Source: Citrus sinensis (taxonomy: Eukaryota > Streptophyta > Magnoliopsida > Sapindales > Rutaceae). Taken from it: a stretch of DNA of 64,000 nt. The number at the start of each line of letters is the position of its first letter. Position 1 is the first letter of the stretch. A program made the position numbers and the translations under genes. The notes below the pieces were generated by a model. That model was not told the DNA's origin. It worked only from the letters and a program-made list of their open reading frames with translations, and did no database searches. This document shows positions 22,858-33,978 of the stretch, in pieces. Where the stretch lies: positions 19,346,501 to 19,410,500 of the forward strand of contig NC_068561.1 in the NCBI RefSeq assembly GCF_022201045.2, read 5' to 3'.

Positions 22858-25800
22858 ATGGAAATCGACGGGAAAGAAGCTCGTCTTCAGAGAAAGCAAG
22901 CCACCTATATCTCCTTGGTAACTTATTCTCTTTTCTTTTCTTCACTCAATTTTTCGTTCATGTATTTGTAATTTAACAAAATTTGATTTTTTTTTTCTCT
23001 TACAAAGTTGAATTTGTAAATTTTATTATTATTATTGCTGCAGGACGAGCCTTTTGAAATACAAAAGGAGACATACAGGGGTCAACAATACAGCCAAATT
23101 TATTTTGCTCGTCTTCACTTGATGCGAACTCTGCTTTATTCTCTTGTTCCCAATTGGAAACCCCATTTGCCAAGTACTGATTATTTCTTTCTTTTCATAT
23201 TCTTAAAGATTATATTATAAATTATCAATAATCGTTAATTTTTTGCCACTTCTTGTTTGTACATTTTATGGGGTATTTATCTTCAATTGTTCTACTTTAG
23301 CTGTTTATTTAGGGTTTAAGTTTTTTGCATAATGAGGTTGTATGAGCCATTTTAATATAACACCGAGTTAATTTGGGCAATTTATAATTTTAAATAAAAA
23401 TAAGGGTACAAGCTCGTACACAAATCCTTCTCACACAAACTGGTATGGTGTGAAAATAGGGGATGGGTGAAAGTGAAAAATTAAATGAAGTTGGTTTAAT
23501 GAGTTGATGTGGAGTAATGTACTGATGACATGGTAGTTTATAAGTAGTATTACTATATTTCTTAACGGGAAAATGCGATCACAGGAATTCCTGAAAGCAG
23601 CATGGCATATTTACCCGAATGTACTTTGAATAAGTTAAAGTTTTGATAGAAGTTTCCTTGAATTGATGGAAACTGATGCTAGTTGCTAGAGTTAGACTAG
23701 TGTTTAGGCTTGCCATTGGTAGTTTTTTTCTTGATTTTAAGGGTATTTTAATATTTCATGGATCTGCTTTCAAGAGGTTTAGCAATCTTACTGTTAAACT
23801 GATAAAATGTATGTAAAATTTTGACCTCTGGAGTAATATGATAAGGCTTTACCATGGACAGTTTAATTCCTTACCATGGTTACTTGTGTTTCAGTTTGTA
23901 CGGTATTGGAACTGGAAGAAGGCAGGGAATGCATCATCATTGGGACCCTGTACAAGCACATGAAACTCAAGCCTTCAATTCTTGATGAGTATTCCAAGGA
24001 GGTACCACAATCATTAGTAAATTGGTTTTGTCACTGTTGGTTTCTTTCATTGTTTTGTTTGTTGGAATTGAGATTGAAGTTCTGGGTTTTGAGATCTTTG
24101 ATTTTGCAATTTACAGAGATCTACAACCCCACTTGTAAAGCCTCACAACTTTATGCATCCAGATGATCATTTAGTTCTGGAAGATGAGAGTGGAAGAGTT
24201 AAACTTGGTGGTGCTGAACTTTTGCCTTCAGCGTATGTAACAGGTCTGTGTACTGGGAAATTTGTCATAGTGATATATGAAAATCTTCGAATGAGGGGAT
24301 TGTAGTCTGTCTTTAGCTGTTTTGAGAGGGCTACCTTCAGTGTGGTGATGAACTTAGCGAGTCTATTGGCTAGTTTCAGAAAAGGAGGTTTAGTTACTGT
24401 TGGGAGGGTTTATGATGTAATCTAGTTATCATGTTTATGTTTTTGTTTCTCTCTTAAAATCCTAGTTTGATTGTCCTAAATTGCTATTTGTTGAAATTAA
24501 CTATAATTATCATCTGTACAAAGGATGGTGATGGTTTCACTGAGATGATACATTTGCAGGCATTGTTGTTGCTTTGCATGGTAAGGAAACTAGTGCTGGT
24601 GAGTTTTTGGTTCTGGATGTCTTAGATGCTGGCCTGGCACCACAGAAAGAGTTGCCACTTAACTCAGGTATGTCAGAAATTCAAATTCTCTCTCTTTTGT
24701 TTTTTCTCTCTGATGTTTGCACCTTGCAATAAACTAAATAATCAGGCGGTTATTAACATTCTTCCTACATGTTTCCATATTAGGCATTCATCAACCTTTG
24801 CATATTGTAACCACATAGAGTGACCTAAATTTTCAGTATAACATTCTTCTGGATGTGTGCTGTTTATGGAAATTCAAAGCAATCCTTAGTAGTTTCTTCT
24901 CCCATAGTCCCATTTCTTGGTCTCTATTTAGTTTGAAATGGTTCTTGGACCTTGCTATTTTAATCTTGATATTTTCCCTTTTGAAACTAGCTCCAAGTAT
25001 TTCTTTTGTTATGCATTTCGTGCTATCAAACTTTTGGGAATTAGGTCTGACTTTTAGTTTAGCACAGAACAAAATTAGGTGGAGTTTGGACCTTTCTTAT
25101 ATAGATATCCGTATTCAGTTTGGCTTGTGCATATATGATAGCCCTGGTGATATAGTTTATGTACTTAAATTGAATCTTTAAACCAGGCCAATCAGTACGT
25201 ACAAGTGTTGTCTCATAGTGTTTTGATATTGATTTATACAGGAGAAGACAAGTATGTTGTACTTGTGTCAGGGTTAAATGTTGGAAGTGGCACATCTAAC
25301 CCACTCCAGTTTCAGCTTCTTGTTGATCATATAACAGGACATCTGGGAGATGAAAAGGTTTTTGCAGATTTCCTCTCATTTGTGGCTTATTTGTGACATC
25401 ATCTTGCTAACTTGTGACATCTACTAAACATCTACTAAGTAGGAACAAGGTATTGCAGCGGAGATAGTTCATGTTGTTATTGCCGGAAACTCTATTGAAA
25501 TTCCCCGTGGACTGCTGAATGGACAGGTTGCTAATTTATTGATTCTCTTATGATCTCCTTTGTGAATAAGCAGCTACAGATATTTTTTTTCTATATTTTA
25601 TTTAATTGTGTCAAGAACTTGGTTAGTTTTGGTCTGTTAAAATTTCTTGTTAAATTTACTCGACTTGATTGAACTTGACGCCAATTAGAAGAAATTACTG
25701 ATTGAATGTATTGGTGCATGAAACCACTAGATAGTAAATGTGAGTGTTTGTATGGTTCCTTGAGATATCTACGGTCATAAGCTCAAAATTAAAGACCTCA

Positions 25801-28100
25801 TAGAGATCCATGTACTTCTCATTTTATGTATTTATTTTCCCTAGGCTGGGGATAGAATCTATATTTCTAAACTTTATCTGATGGTGTAGATTCAAAATAT
25901 TGTAGTGGTCAAACCACTCGACCAAAGAGCCACTGCCCTCACAATTGTGAGGGCAGCAGTTCGAGTCCCTACAAAGCATTATGGGGGTTTCAATCCCTTC
26001 CCAATTATGGATAATATTTGAGTGAAGACAGTTTTCTCCCTTTCGAAATGAGAGTGGAGTAGACGTCCTCGAATATTAGAGAGGGTTAAAGATCTGAGCA
26101 GTGCTATATAAGATTTCATGTAAGACTAGTCTCGGTAATTTTCTGAATGTAAATATATCAGTAATTGTCTCATGTAATATGAGTTGTAATCTGAGCATTA
26201 GTCTTATGTAATTCAATATATATATATAGCCGTCCTTAATCACAAAGGCTTTTCGTATTTGTACATCCTATTTTTATCAAGTCCTATATTTCTTTGCAGA
26301 ACTTGGCTTCAAAGGATCAATCAAGGCTTTTTGAGCCAATTAAAGAGTTAGATATCTTGTTGACCCAGGTTTTTATCATTAATTTGATGTCTTAATTTAA
26401 GTTGCCAGCTATATGTCCTCTCATCGTGATTGAGTTGATGTTTATTTACTTGTCTGTAGATTGCTGCAGGGGTACCTTTGGATATCATGCCTGGACCTAA
26501 TGATCCAGCAAACTTTTCTTTACCTCAGCAGGTTATTTAGTGCGTTGAATGCGTATATGTTCCTCTTAATTCCAAGGCGTAAAATTTAATTTGTTCTAGT
26601 GTCCTTTTTCTTTCAGCCATTGAACAGATGCCTTTTCCCTGGGTCTGCCACTTATAACACATTTAGATCTTGCACTAATCCCCATTGCTTTGAGCTTGAC
26701 AACGTTAGGTAAGATATTATTATATTAGTAGACTGTTATTACTTTCAAAATCCATACTGACTATGCCATCCTCTGGGTTTCCAGATTTCTTGGAACATCA
26801 GGTCAAACCATAGACGATCTTCAGAAATATTCAGAGGCAAACAATCAGCTTGAATTTATGGAAAGAACATTAAGGTGGAGGCATCTGGCACCAACAGCAC
26901 CCAATACTCTTGGTACATTTGATAGTTTGCGCCCCTTTGTTTTATAATTTGTCTGATTTTGTACTTGTATCACATCCCCACATGGACTTGGTAGCTTGTC
27001 TTAGAAAATATTTTATTCTAAACCAGCAGATCTGGGATAACGGAATGTGTTCATTACAAAAATAAGGAAAGTTGCTTGGTTAAAAGTATGATTTTCATTT
27101 AATGAGCTTGCTAATCATTATCGTCAGGATGTTACCCTTTCACCGATAGGGATCCTTTTCTGGTTGAGAGCTGTCCTCATGTTTACTTTGCCGGTAATCA
27201 ACAAAAATTTGAAACTCGCTTGCTCAAAGGTATATATTACATTTCAAGCAGAAAAGTTTCTGTTATTGGGTTCCTTTCCGGTAAGTTACAATTGTAACTT
27301 ATGTGTAGGATCAGACAGGCAGTTGGTTAGACTGGTTTGCATTCCTAAGTTCAGCGAGACTGGAGTTGCTGTAGTGGTAAGTTTATGTATCTTCTCAGGA
27401 ATGCTGAGAATCATCAAGGGTACTGGGTTGACTCAGAAATCTCAACATAACTTTCAAGTTTGTTTGTTTTTCATGCATCATACTCATTTCATTGTTGCTT
27501 GGGATAGAAATTGGGGAGGTCTTAAGTTTAGATCTTGCCTTGCTTTGCAATGCTTTTCAACCATGATTAATGGAGTCTTTCTCATGGTTAAACAGAAAAT
27601 AATCTGGTGGTCGATGCCAATCCTTTTAATTTTTAAAAGATAGAAATCTTTTTGGTCACTTTAAAAAAGTGAGAAATTCTAAGTAATATTTTACAAAATC
27701 TTAGGTTCTTTAACAAAGTCTATGGGGAAACAAAAGAAAGAAGTGATAGAAGTTACAATGTATAAGCTCTAGCATTTCAGTCCTATATCATTTCCTATAT
27801 TTAGCTTTAAAATTGAATTATGATTGTTAAGAAAACACAAGAATTTTGCTTACCTTTTCCCTAAACATGCTGCCATTGGTTCAGGAAAACTGCAAAAATG
27901 ATAAAGGAAAACAAAAACTAACAACTTGTTGCTTAAGGAAAGTTCTTGAATAATTGTTCTTAAGTTTCTGTTGTTTTCCTTTTTCCCCCCTCTTTTGGAC
28001 AACAGTCATCTTTTCTTGCTTAAATTTGTTTTCTTATCTGTAGGTTAACCTCAAAAATCTCGAGTGCCACACTCTCAGTTTTGGGACTCAATTCAGCTGA
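22858..28100 (+). CDS. POLD2: DNA polymerase delta small (B) subunit
   Basis: POLD2 is the regulatory B-subunit of DNA polymerase delta; it bridges the catalytic subunit to the other subunits in the replisome. Fourteen exons join in frame: 22858-22917, 23044-23173, 23895-24001, 24117-24243, 24560-24667, 25242-25357, 25443-25526, 26300-26368, 26460-26531, 26617-26708, 26785-26912, 27128-27229, 27309-27376, 28044-28100. They give 439 residues, close to the ~440 of the plant family. An OB-fold region (about 50-190) is followed by the inactive phosphoesterase domain of B-subunits. Recognisable parts are LEDESGRVKLGG, MPGPNDPANFSLPQQPLNR, TNPHCFELDNVRFLGTSGQ, and the tail LVCIPKFSETGVAVVVNLKNLECHTLSFGT. 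A further intron in the 3' untranslated region (28111-28799) is likely. The gene is divergent from the fibrillin gene, matching At2g42120-At2g42130 as I recall. Everything looks intact. Confidence 0.95.
25890..26110 (+). mobile_element. tRNA-derived SINE-like insert in POLD2 intron 7
   Basis: The sequence has the order of a tRNA-like pol III promoter. A box A candidate, TGGTCAAACCACTCG, lies near 25906. A perfect 24-bp palindrome at 25933-25956 sits where an anticodon arm would be. A strong box B, AGTTCGAGTCC, lies near 25958. About 140 bases of non-tRNA tail follow. No clear target duplication or A-tail was found, so the limits are approximate. Confidence 0.4.
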
Positions 28101-29725
28101 TGATGGCATGGTATGAAATTGAATATTTGACTTGATAAATTTTCACCGTTGTGTATTGCCCGGTGTACTAATTTGAGCAACAAGTTTAATTGGGAAATAA
28201 ATACAATGAAACCTGCATCAGAGAAAGATACAAGGCATTTTCAATTGATTACTCATAAGATTCACTCCATTGAAGTGCTCTACAGTATCGTCTTCCGTGC
28301 CACTATGTTTATGCATGTTTAACATCATTGCAAATTTGCAATGTGCATTTAAAAAATGTCACATGTTTAATTTAGGAGTGTCTTCTTGTGTATATTTTTA
28401 GAGAGCAACATAGAAGTATGTTGGCAAATTACTTGAGCACAACGTTGATTATCCATAGTTACTTATCAAATGACTAACTCTGCACGTAGACATAATTTGA
28501 AGGTTAGAGATGTAGACTGTTAGGTTCCTTGATGCATGAGCTTGCCTCCATGTGATTCTTGTATTGGTGAAAGGAACGTATGAGCCATATTCAAGACTTA
28601 ACTCAAAGCCCATTTCAGAAAGTTAACTAGATTGGCAGGTAGCATGAGTTCTTTTGAAATTTGCAAGGAATTAAGTTTTATGATTCATGGATAACCTGTG
28701 ACAAACTTCTTTATGTGACCTCGTTTCCTTTTAAAAGAAACATCGTTGAAATATACTGCTAAACTCTAATCCGAGTTCAAAACAATTTTTACTTGACAGG
28801 ATACCAGCAGCTACCTCAATGAACATTTCCTGCAGAAAAGTAGTAGTTTCGTGTGGGAGAATTTTGATGTGCCATAAATTCACAAGTTGACCGGAACCAG
28901 CATCATGCTCGGACCTTTAACCGGAACCTGAATCACAAATTCTGGCGACCTAACATTTGATTGTAGAATTTTTGCATTTGTGACACCTTTGTTCATTTAA
29001 CACCGATGTAACGTATGTTAACTTGTACCATTATAAACGTTTGATGTTAAATTTCAAGCTCTATTGATGGTAAAAGTATCAGCATGCTGCTTTATCAAAG
29101 GTGATTTTTCATTGTTACATCAGGGGGGGAAAATGAAAAGGAAAGTGCTTTCTAGAAAAAGGATTTATTAATAGACATGAAATTCACACTCAACTAGAAT
29201 TGTATTACTGAAATTTTCTGGTGGGCATTGGTATTTATCATCGTAGCATCGTTTGATTCCATTTGAGCCAAAAAGCAAGGATAGGCAAAATTTTCAAATG
29301 TGATTATGTTGAGTGAGTGGGTTACAGGAGCTTGAAGAGAAAAAAGAGTGCTGCTAGGCATAACTCTTACAAATCCCATAGAATCTAGATAGCAATAATC
29401 ACTTTTTCGCCCGCCCAAATTGCTTATTGCTTCTAACAAAAACGAGGTCCCATTTTTCTGCCAACACAAACTTCCAATTCATCAGTCAATTATTCTCTTG
29501 TGCACTGACTCACATGCCCAAACTTACATACCCCTAACGGCTACATTCATAAATCTCTCCTTTAAAAAAAAAAAAAAAAAAATTGAGTTATTTATGTAAA
29601 ATATCCTTCCAACGGTCCATTTCTCACACAACAAAACAAAATGGCGCCTCATATAAAATTGTCTCTTACGACATTTCGTTGCTCTCTCTCCCTCTTAACA
29701 ATCAATCTGCTTCTTCTTCCCCCTA
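28101..29725 (+). other. POLD2 3' region and spacer
   Basis: The inferred 3' untranslated exon resumes at 28800 after a GTATGA...ACAG intron (28111-28799) and probably ends near 29040-29070. The remainder is spacer leading to the next gene. A poly-A tract of about 19 lies at 29563-29581. Nothing else is supported. Confidence 0.45.
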
Positions 29726-30329
29726 ATGGATTCTGAAAATTCAAATGCTAAAATTCAACATGTGAACAAGAAATCTTCGGATGAATTGCTGAGAAAATTT
29801 GCCGAACTGGGTGATGAAAAAAAAGAAGCAAGAAAGGAGCTTAGGCTTGCGAAAAGGCGAAAAAGGATGATGTCGAGCAGTGGAAGAAGAGGAGGTGAGT
29901 ATTGTGAGAGCCCTTTGAATAATAACGGCAGTGGAAGCTTCGTAGAGAGGAAATGGCTTCTTCCTCCGGCCGCGGCGGCGAGGCGGCCGCCATTGCTCCG
30001 GCAACTTGGGATTGGGAGGTCTCAGCCGAGAGCTAGGGACATCAGAAATAAATCACTTTTTGGCACCATTGAAAAGGTTACATTTTATTATGTCGGTTCT
30101 TTTTGGGGATACATTTTTTTTTTTTAAATTAACATTATAAAGTCACCAAAATTTTCTTTGCATTTTTAATATGTTCTGAAATTTAATGAATTCTTTTTTT
30201 AATTATTTGCATATATTTATTTTTTGGAGGTTCGTGCAGACATGGCGTAAGACTGTAGAAGGGGCATCGAGAGTTTTCATGGAGAAGCATTACAACAGGC
30301 ACAAGCGTTTGATAAACGATGTCGTTTAG
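29726..30329 (+). CDS. Small basic plant protein of unknown function
   Basis: Two exons (29726-30076 and 30240-30329) join in frame to give 146 residues. I do not recognise a domain. The N-terminal third (about 14-50) is rich in Lys, Glu and Arg with Leu spacing (SSDELLRKFAELGDEKKEAR, then KRRKR) and is likely helical, possibly coiled-coil with a nuclear signal. The middle is Gly, Ser and Asn rich; then comes a Pro/Ala/Arg segment LLPPAAAARRPPLLRQLGIG. The tail, encoded by exon 2, reads TWRKTVEGASRVFMEKHYNRHKRL and is the part most likely to be conserved. As I recall, Arabidopsis At2g42110, an unknown protein, sits next to POLD2 in the same place. The start is the first ATG after a pyrimidine-rich leader. 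No function is proposed. Confidence 0.75.
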
Positions 30330-30998
30330 CTCTCATGGTTGTTTTTCTAGGATTTTGAAGAGAGTTCATAGTTTTGTATATTTTTAACATAATTTTCCCT
30401 TTTTTTTTTCCTTCTATAATGATTATAGAATTGTTTGCTCTATTGCAAGGAATAAATCAAAGTTCAATTCTTCATGGTTCCTCTTTCTCTGCACAATCTC
30501 GTGTGGGTATGTATTTTGCATTATATACCGAAAATTTTTAACATTTAAATTATTATGATGTACAATAATAAAATATTAAGAAAATGATGTACAATAAAAT
30601 AATATTGTCTTATATTAAAAACTAACTTAAGTCCACATTTTACATAATGGGACGGTGAAGACCATAAATATTAGAGTATTCTAATTTAAATTCAAACAAA
30701 TATGTCATTTATTAATTAGATGGAGGTTAATTAATTTTAAAAGTTATGAAATTTATTATCTTATAGATAAGTGACGCATGCTATTGGGATTCAAGTTCAA
30801 ATGTTGAGATCCCTAATATTATTATAAATGTTCATACAATATGAACTGGTAACAAAAATAAAACAATATTAGTAGATGTTTTAAAACCATAAATTGTGAT
30901 ATAATATTACAAATAGATAGTTGGTGTTGTAAATTTTAAGCCTATCATCTATGGTAGTGTGGTTAAATTGAAAAAAAAAAAAAAATCCTTCGTTACAA

Positions 30999-31980
30999 TA
31001 GGGGCGGCTCTCCCTTTAGGCAACTTAGGCAGTTGCTTAAAGTCTCACTATATATGAAGGTCCCAAATTTTCTCCAATATTATAGCTATTAAATTATTTA
31101 TTTATTATTATTATTATTATTCTATAATCTATAATAATCTTTACTTAAATAAATTATCAAATTCCTACAAAATCTCTATTTAATGCTATTTTATTTAAAA
31201 CTCTATAAAAGTCACACATTTGTTAACTTGTTATCCATTATTATTTTTATCAATTAAAAGAAAAAGGCACTACGCATTCAATGCTTTAGTGCATAAGGGG
31301 GAAAAAAGCTTTCTTTAATTTTTGCTTAAGAAAAAAAAATCAACTATTTCCATTGATCATTGTTGTTTAAAATTTCAATCCATCAAAGTTAAAGTTTCAA
31401 ATATTCAGGTTTTTTGTTTTCCTATTCACTTCTTAATTAGTTGTGTTATTCAATTGTTGTTGTTTCTTTTTTAAATAGTATAGTTGTTTTCTTTTAATTA
31501 TCTAGCATAACTGTTTGCTTGTTTACTCTTCTTTCACCAAAAAAGAAAAAATTTCTAATAGAAAATGTGCATAAAGATACAAAAAAAACTTGGAAAAAAA
31601 AGAGAAGAATAAAAAATTAGTTTGATCTAAAAAATGAGCTCTTGATAAGTTTGTCAAAAGTAATAAAAAGGATGTAAATTAGAGTGAAAAATTAGTAATT
31701 GACGAAATTTCTAAAATTAAAATTGATAAAAACTTATTTAAGATCAACTAAGTCAAAAGAAAAACTAAATGATTTAGTTATATTAAGAAAAATATATTAG
31801 CGAAATTAGAATATAAAAATTTGATCAATAATTTTGCACCTAAGAAAGTTAGAAAAATTGATTTTAAATAAATGATTTTTTAATAAAACTAATAGATATA
31901 TTTAATTTAAATATTTTTAAAATACCTAATTAAAATAATTTGTCTAAAATTCTAAAATTAGTTGAGTTGAGCCGCCCCTA
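30999..31980. mobile_element. hAT element remnant, 982 bp
   Basis: Perfect 12-bp terminal inverted repeats, TAGGGGCGGCTC and GAGCCGCCCCTA, are flanked by an identical 8-bp target duplication, CGTTACAA, at 30991-30998 and 31981-31988. The first 80 bases (CTTTAGGCAACTTAGGCAG) resemble the common GGGGCGGCTC-type plant hAT family. The interior near 31620-31680 can encode a string like SLDKFVKSNKKD, reminiscent of the N-terminus of TTF-zinc-finger hAT transposases, but only a small piece is left. It is a non-autonomous deletion derivative. Confidence 0.9.
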
Positions 31981-31988
31981 CGTTACAA

Positions 31989-33240
31989 GGTAAATTGCAA
32001 ATGATTTTAAACTTGATAGACTTTGTTACGAGAAAGTGTCAACATGTACTGTTCAAACAATTAGTTTTTAGGTATTTGCTTCATGTTCTTGTGCCAAGAA
32101 CTTCATTAACAAAATCAAATTAGGCCGTTTGAACGATTTCATAGAAATACAATTGGGAAAATATGTAAATCCAAACAGAGTTCATAAAAAAGCATGCGCT
32201 GAACAATAAAGCTTTCATAAAAAGCCTGCAGAAAACCCCAATCTATTGGAAGTACTTTTGGATGAACATGAGACACACACACAGGAAGCACTTGTCCGAT
32301 TGGACTTTGATGGCGACCCTACCAATATATCACAAACGTTTGATGAATATTTGGTAGGGTCGTGGCTTGGAAGCTGGCACCTTTATCTTTATTGCAACTG
32401 CCTTACGATTACATCAAAATTAATTTCGGGGCTGATGAAATTGACAAAAAAAATAAGGGTGAAAAATCGGTGAAGACACGAAGTAATACGGGCGATAGAC
32501 TTGTGATACAAAAGACAGATTCACATGTCACGGTATCACATGTATTATAAGCACTTTTAGATTTGGAAAACAACAGGCTTCTACAATCTACCAACTGGTA
32601 ATTGCTGAAGCTTATAGCTACAAGCCACCTACTCCATCAGAGAAGCACTTTTATTGGATTGCAGAAGCAGGGCATCTCTGCTTTTCTGGTTGGTGGTTTT
32701 GAAAGTTTGTGAGTGAATTTGTTTCCTGGTTCAGATTACTTTTTACACCATTTCCATTCATTTTGACAGATGTGATCCAGGGTTTAATTGCACATCTTTT
32801 TCTCACTCTCGCATTTTCTTTCTTTTTATTTTTTATTTTTATTGATTCTCTCTCTCTCCCTCTCTTTATGTCAAAACTTTGTTTAGATAACTCCAATATG
32901 TCACGACTTTAAGATCTCAACGATAGTTTTTTTTAAATATTTTTAGTTTCTCATTAATTTAACGGACTAGTAGGATTCAGATGAAATTTTATCAATTTCA
33001 TACGCAAAATGTTTAAATCATTCAAATTAACAATCTATTATTTAGAAGTTTCCAAGTTGGCACAAAACTTCTGGCTTTGGTCCCAATCCCATGAAACTCT
33101 TGGGTCATTTCTCATCTCATCTATAATTTAGCGGCATGGGGTCAAGCTGTAATTTACATTCATTTAAAAATTAATCTTAATAATCTAAGAACATTTGATG
33201 ACTAAATCATGTTATTATACAACTTAACAATATCCCCAAA
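31989..33240. other. Intergenic DNA with a 47-bp imperfect palindrome
   Basis: No gene is supported. An imperfect palindrome at 32315-32361 starts GACCCTACCAA, ends TTGGTAGGGTC and is centred on AACGTT. The short open frames around it have no recognisable product. Confidence 0.45.
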
Positions 33241-33901
33241 TCATTAATTAATTAATACATTTCACACACATCCAGCTTTTCATTTTTTCACTCTAATTTC
33301 CACTCCATTTCTTCTTCTCTACTTCTCTCTCTCACTTCAAAAATTGACCACTTTCTTTCACAAACTCTAAAAATACGTTTCCCAAAAACACTTTCTTTGT
33401 TTCTTCTTTTTCTCTTCTCTTTCTCCCTCAGCCATTTTCGTCCTCTTTGCCTTTCTTTCAACCAACCAACAAAAAAAAAGAAATTGAAGTCTTCAAGTTT
33501 CACACCAACACACTCTCTCTCTCCACTTTGATCCATTAATTTCTTCCCACCTTTTTCCTTTTTCCCCTTCTTTTTTCTTGAATCAGAATCTTGAACTCAA
33601 CAATTAAAAGAAAAAGAAAGAATAAAAACTTTGATCCAACTCTTTCATTCTTTCAATCAATTTCTCTCTGTACTGCTTGCTACTTCACTTTGATCGGGTC
33701 ACTCACTTCCTTTCATTCACCTTCATATAAAAAATTCAATCTTTCTGCTTCCTCTGCTCTAAATTTGTGATCTTTATTTTGCTTTCTCACTAAATTTTGA
33801 ATTTTTTTTTTGTTCTTTTAACTTGAAAATAAAAACCAATTTGAGAAATTCAAGAATTAGTGGTTTGAATCAAAAGGGTATTGCTGTAAGGGAAATGAGG
33901 G
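33241..33901 (+). promoter_or_regulatory. Pyrimidine-rich promoter and leader of the PP2C gene
   Basis: From about 33280 to 33760 the + strand is dominated by C and T (CTCTCTCTC, TTCTTCTTC runs), typical of plant core promoters and leaders. No clear TATA box was found. The end of the region holds the upstream start codon listed separately. Confidence 0.45.
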
Positions 33902-33978
33902 ATGCTTTCTTGGTTGGCAAGGATAACAATGGCTTGTTGGAGATCAGTGAGGCGATATGCGCGTATGAACAAGGATAA
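33895..33978 (+). other. Upstream open reading frame overlapping the PP2C start
   Basis: An ATG seven bases before the PP2C start codon opens a different frame of 27 codons that ends at a TAA inside PP2C exon 1. Its context (GGAAATGA) is about as good as that of the main start (GGGATGC). Ribosomes would have to scan past it or use a transcript that starts downstream. Confidence 0.55.

Noticed and set aside
27164-27643. Long open frame of 159 codons on the + strand
   Set aside because: It covers POLD2 exons 12 and 13 in part but runs through the intron between them in the wrong frame. The POLD2 splice junctions explain the region.
28044-28880. A second frame open across the last POLD2 coding exon and the 3' untranslated exon, about 47 codons
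   Set aside because: It needs a frame that exon 13 cannot supply with the visible donor. The frame used matches the known POLD2 end (LECHTLSFGTQ). Probably chance.
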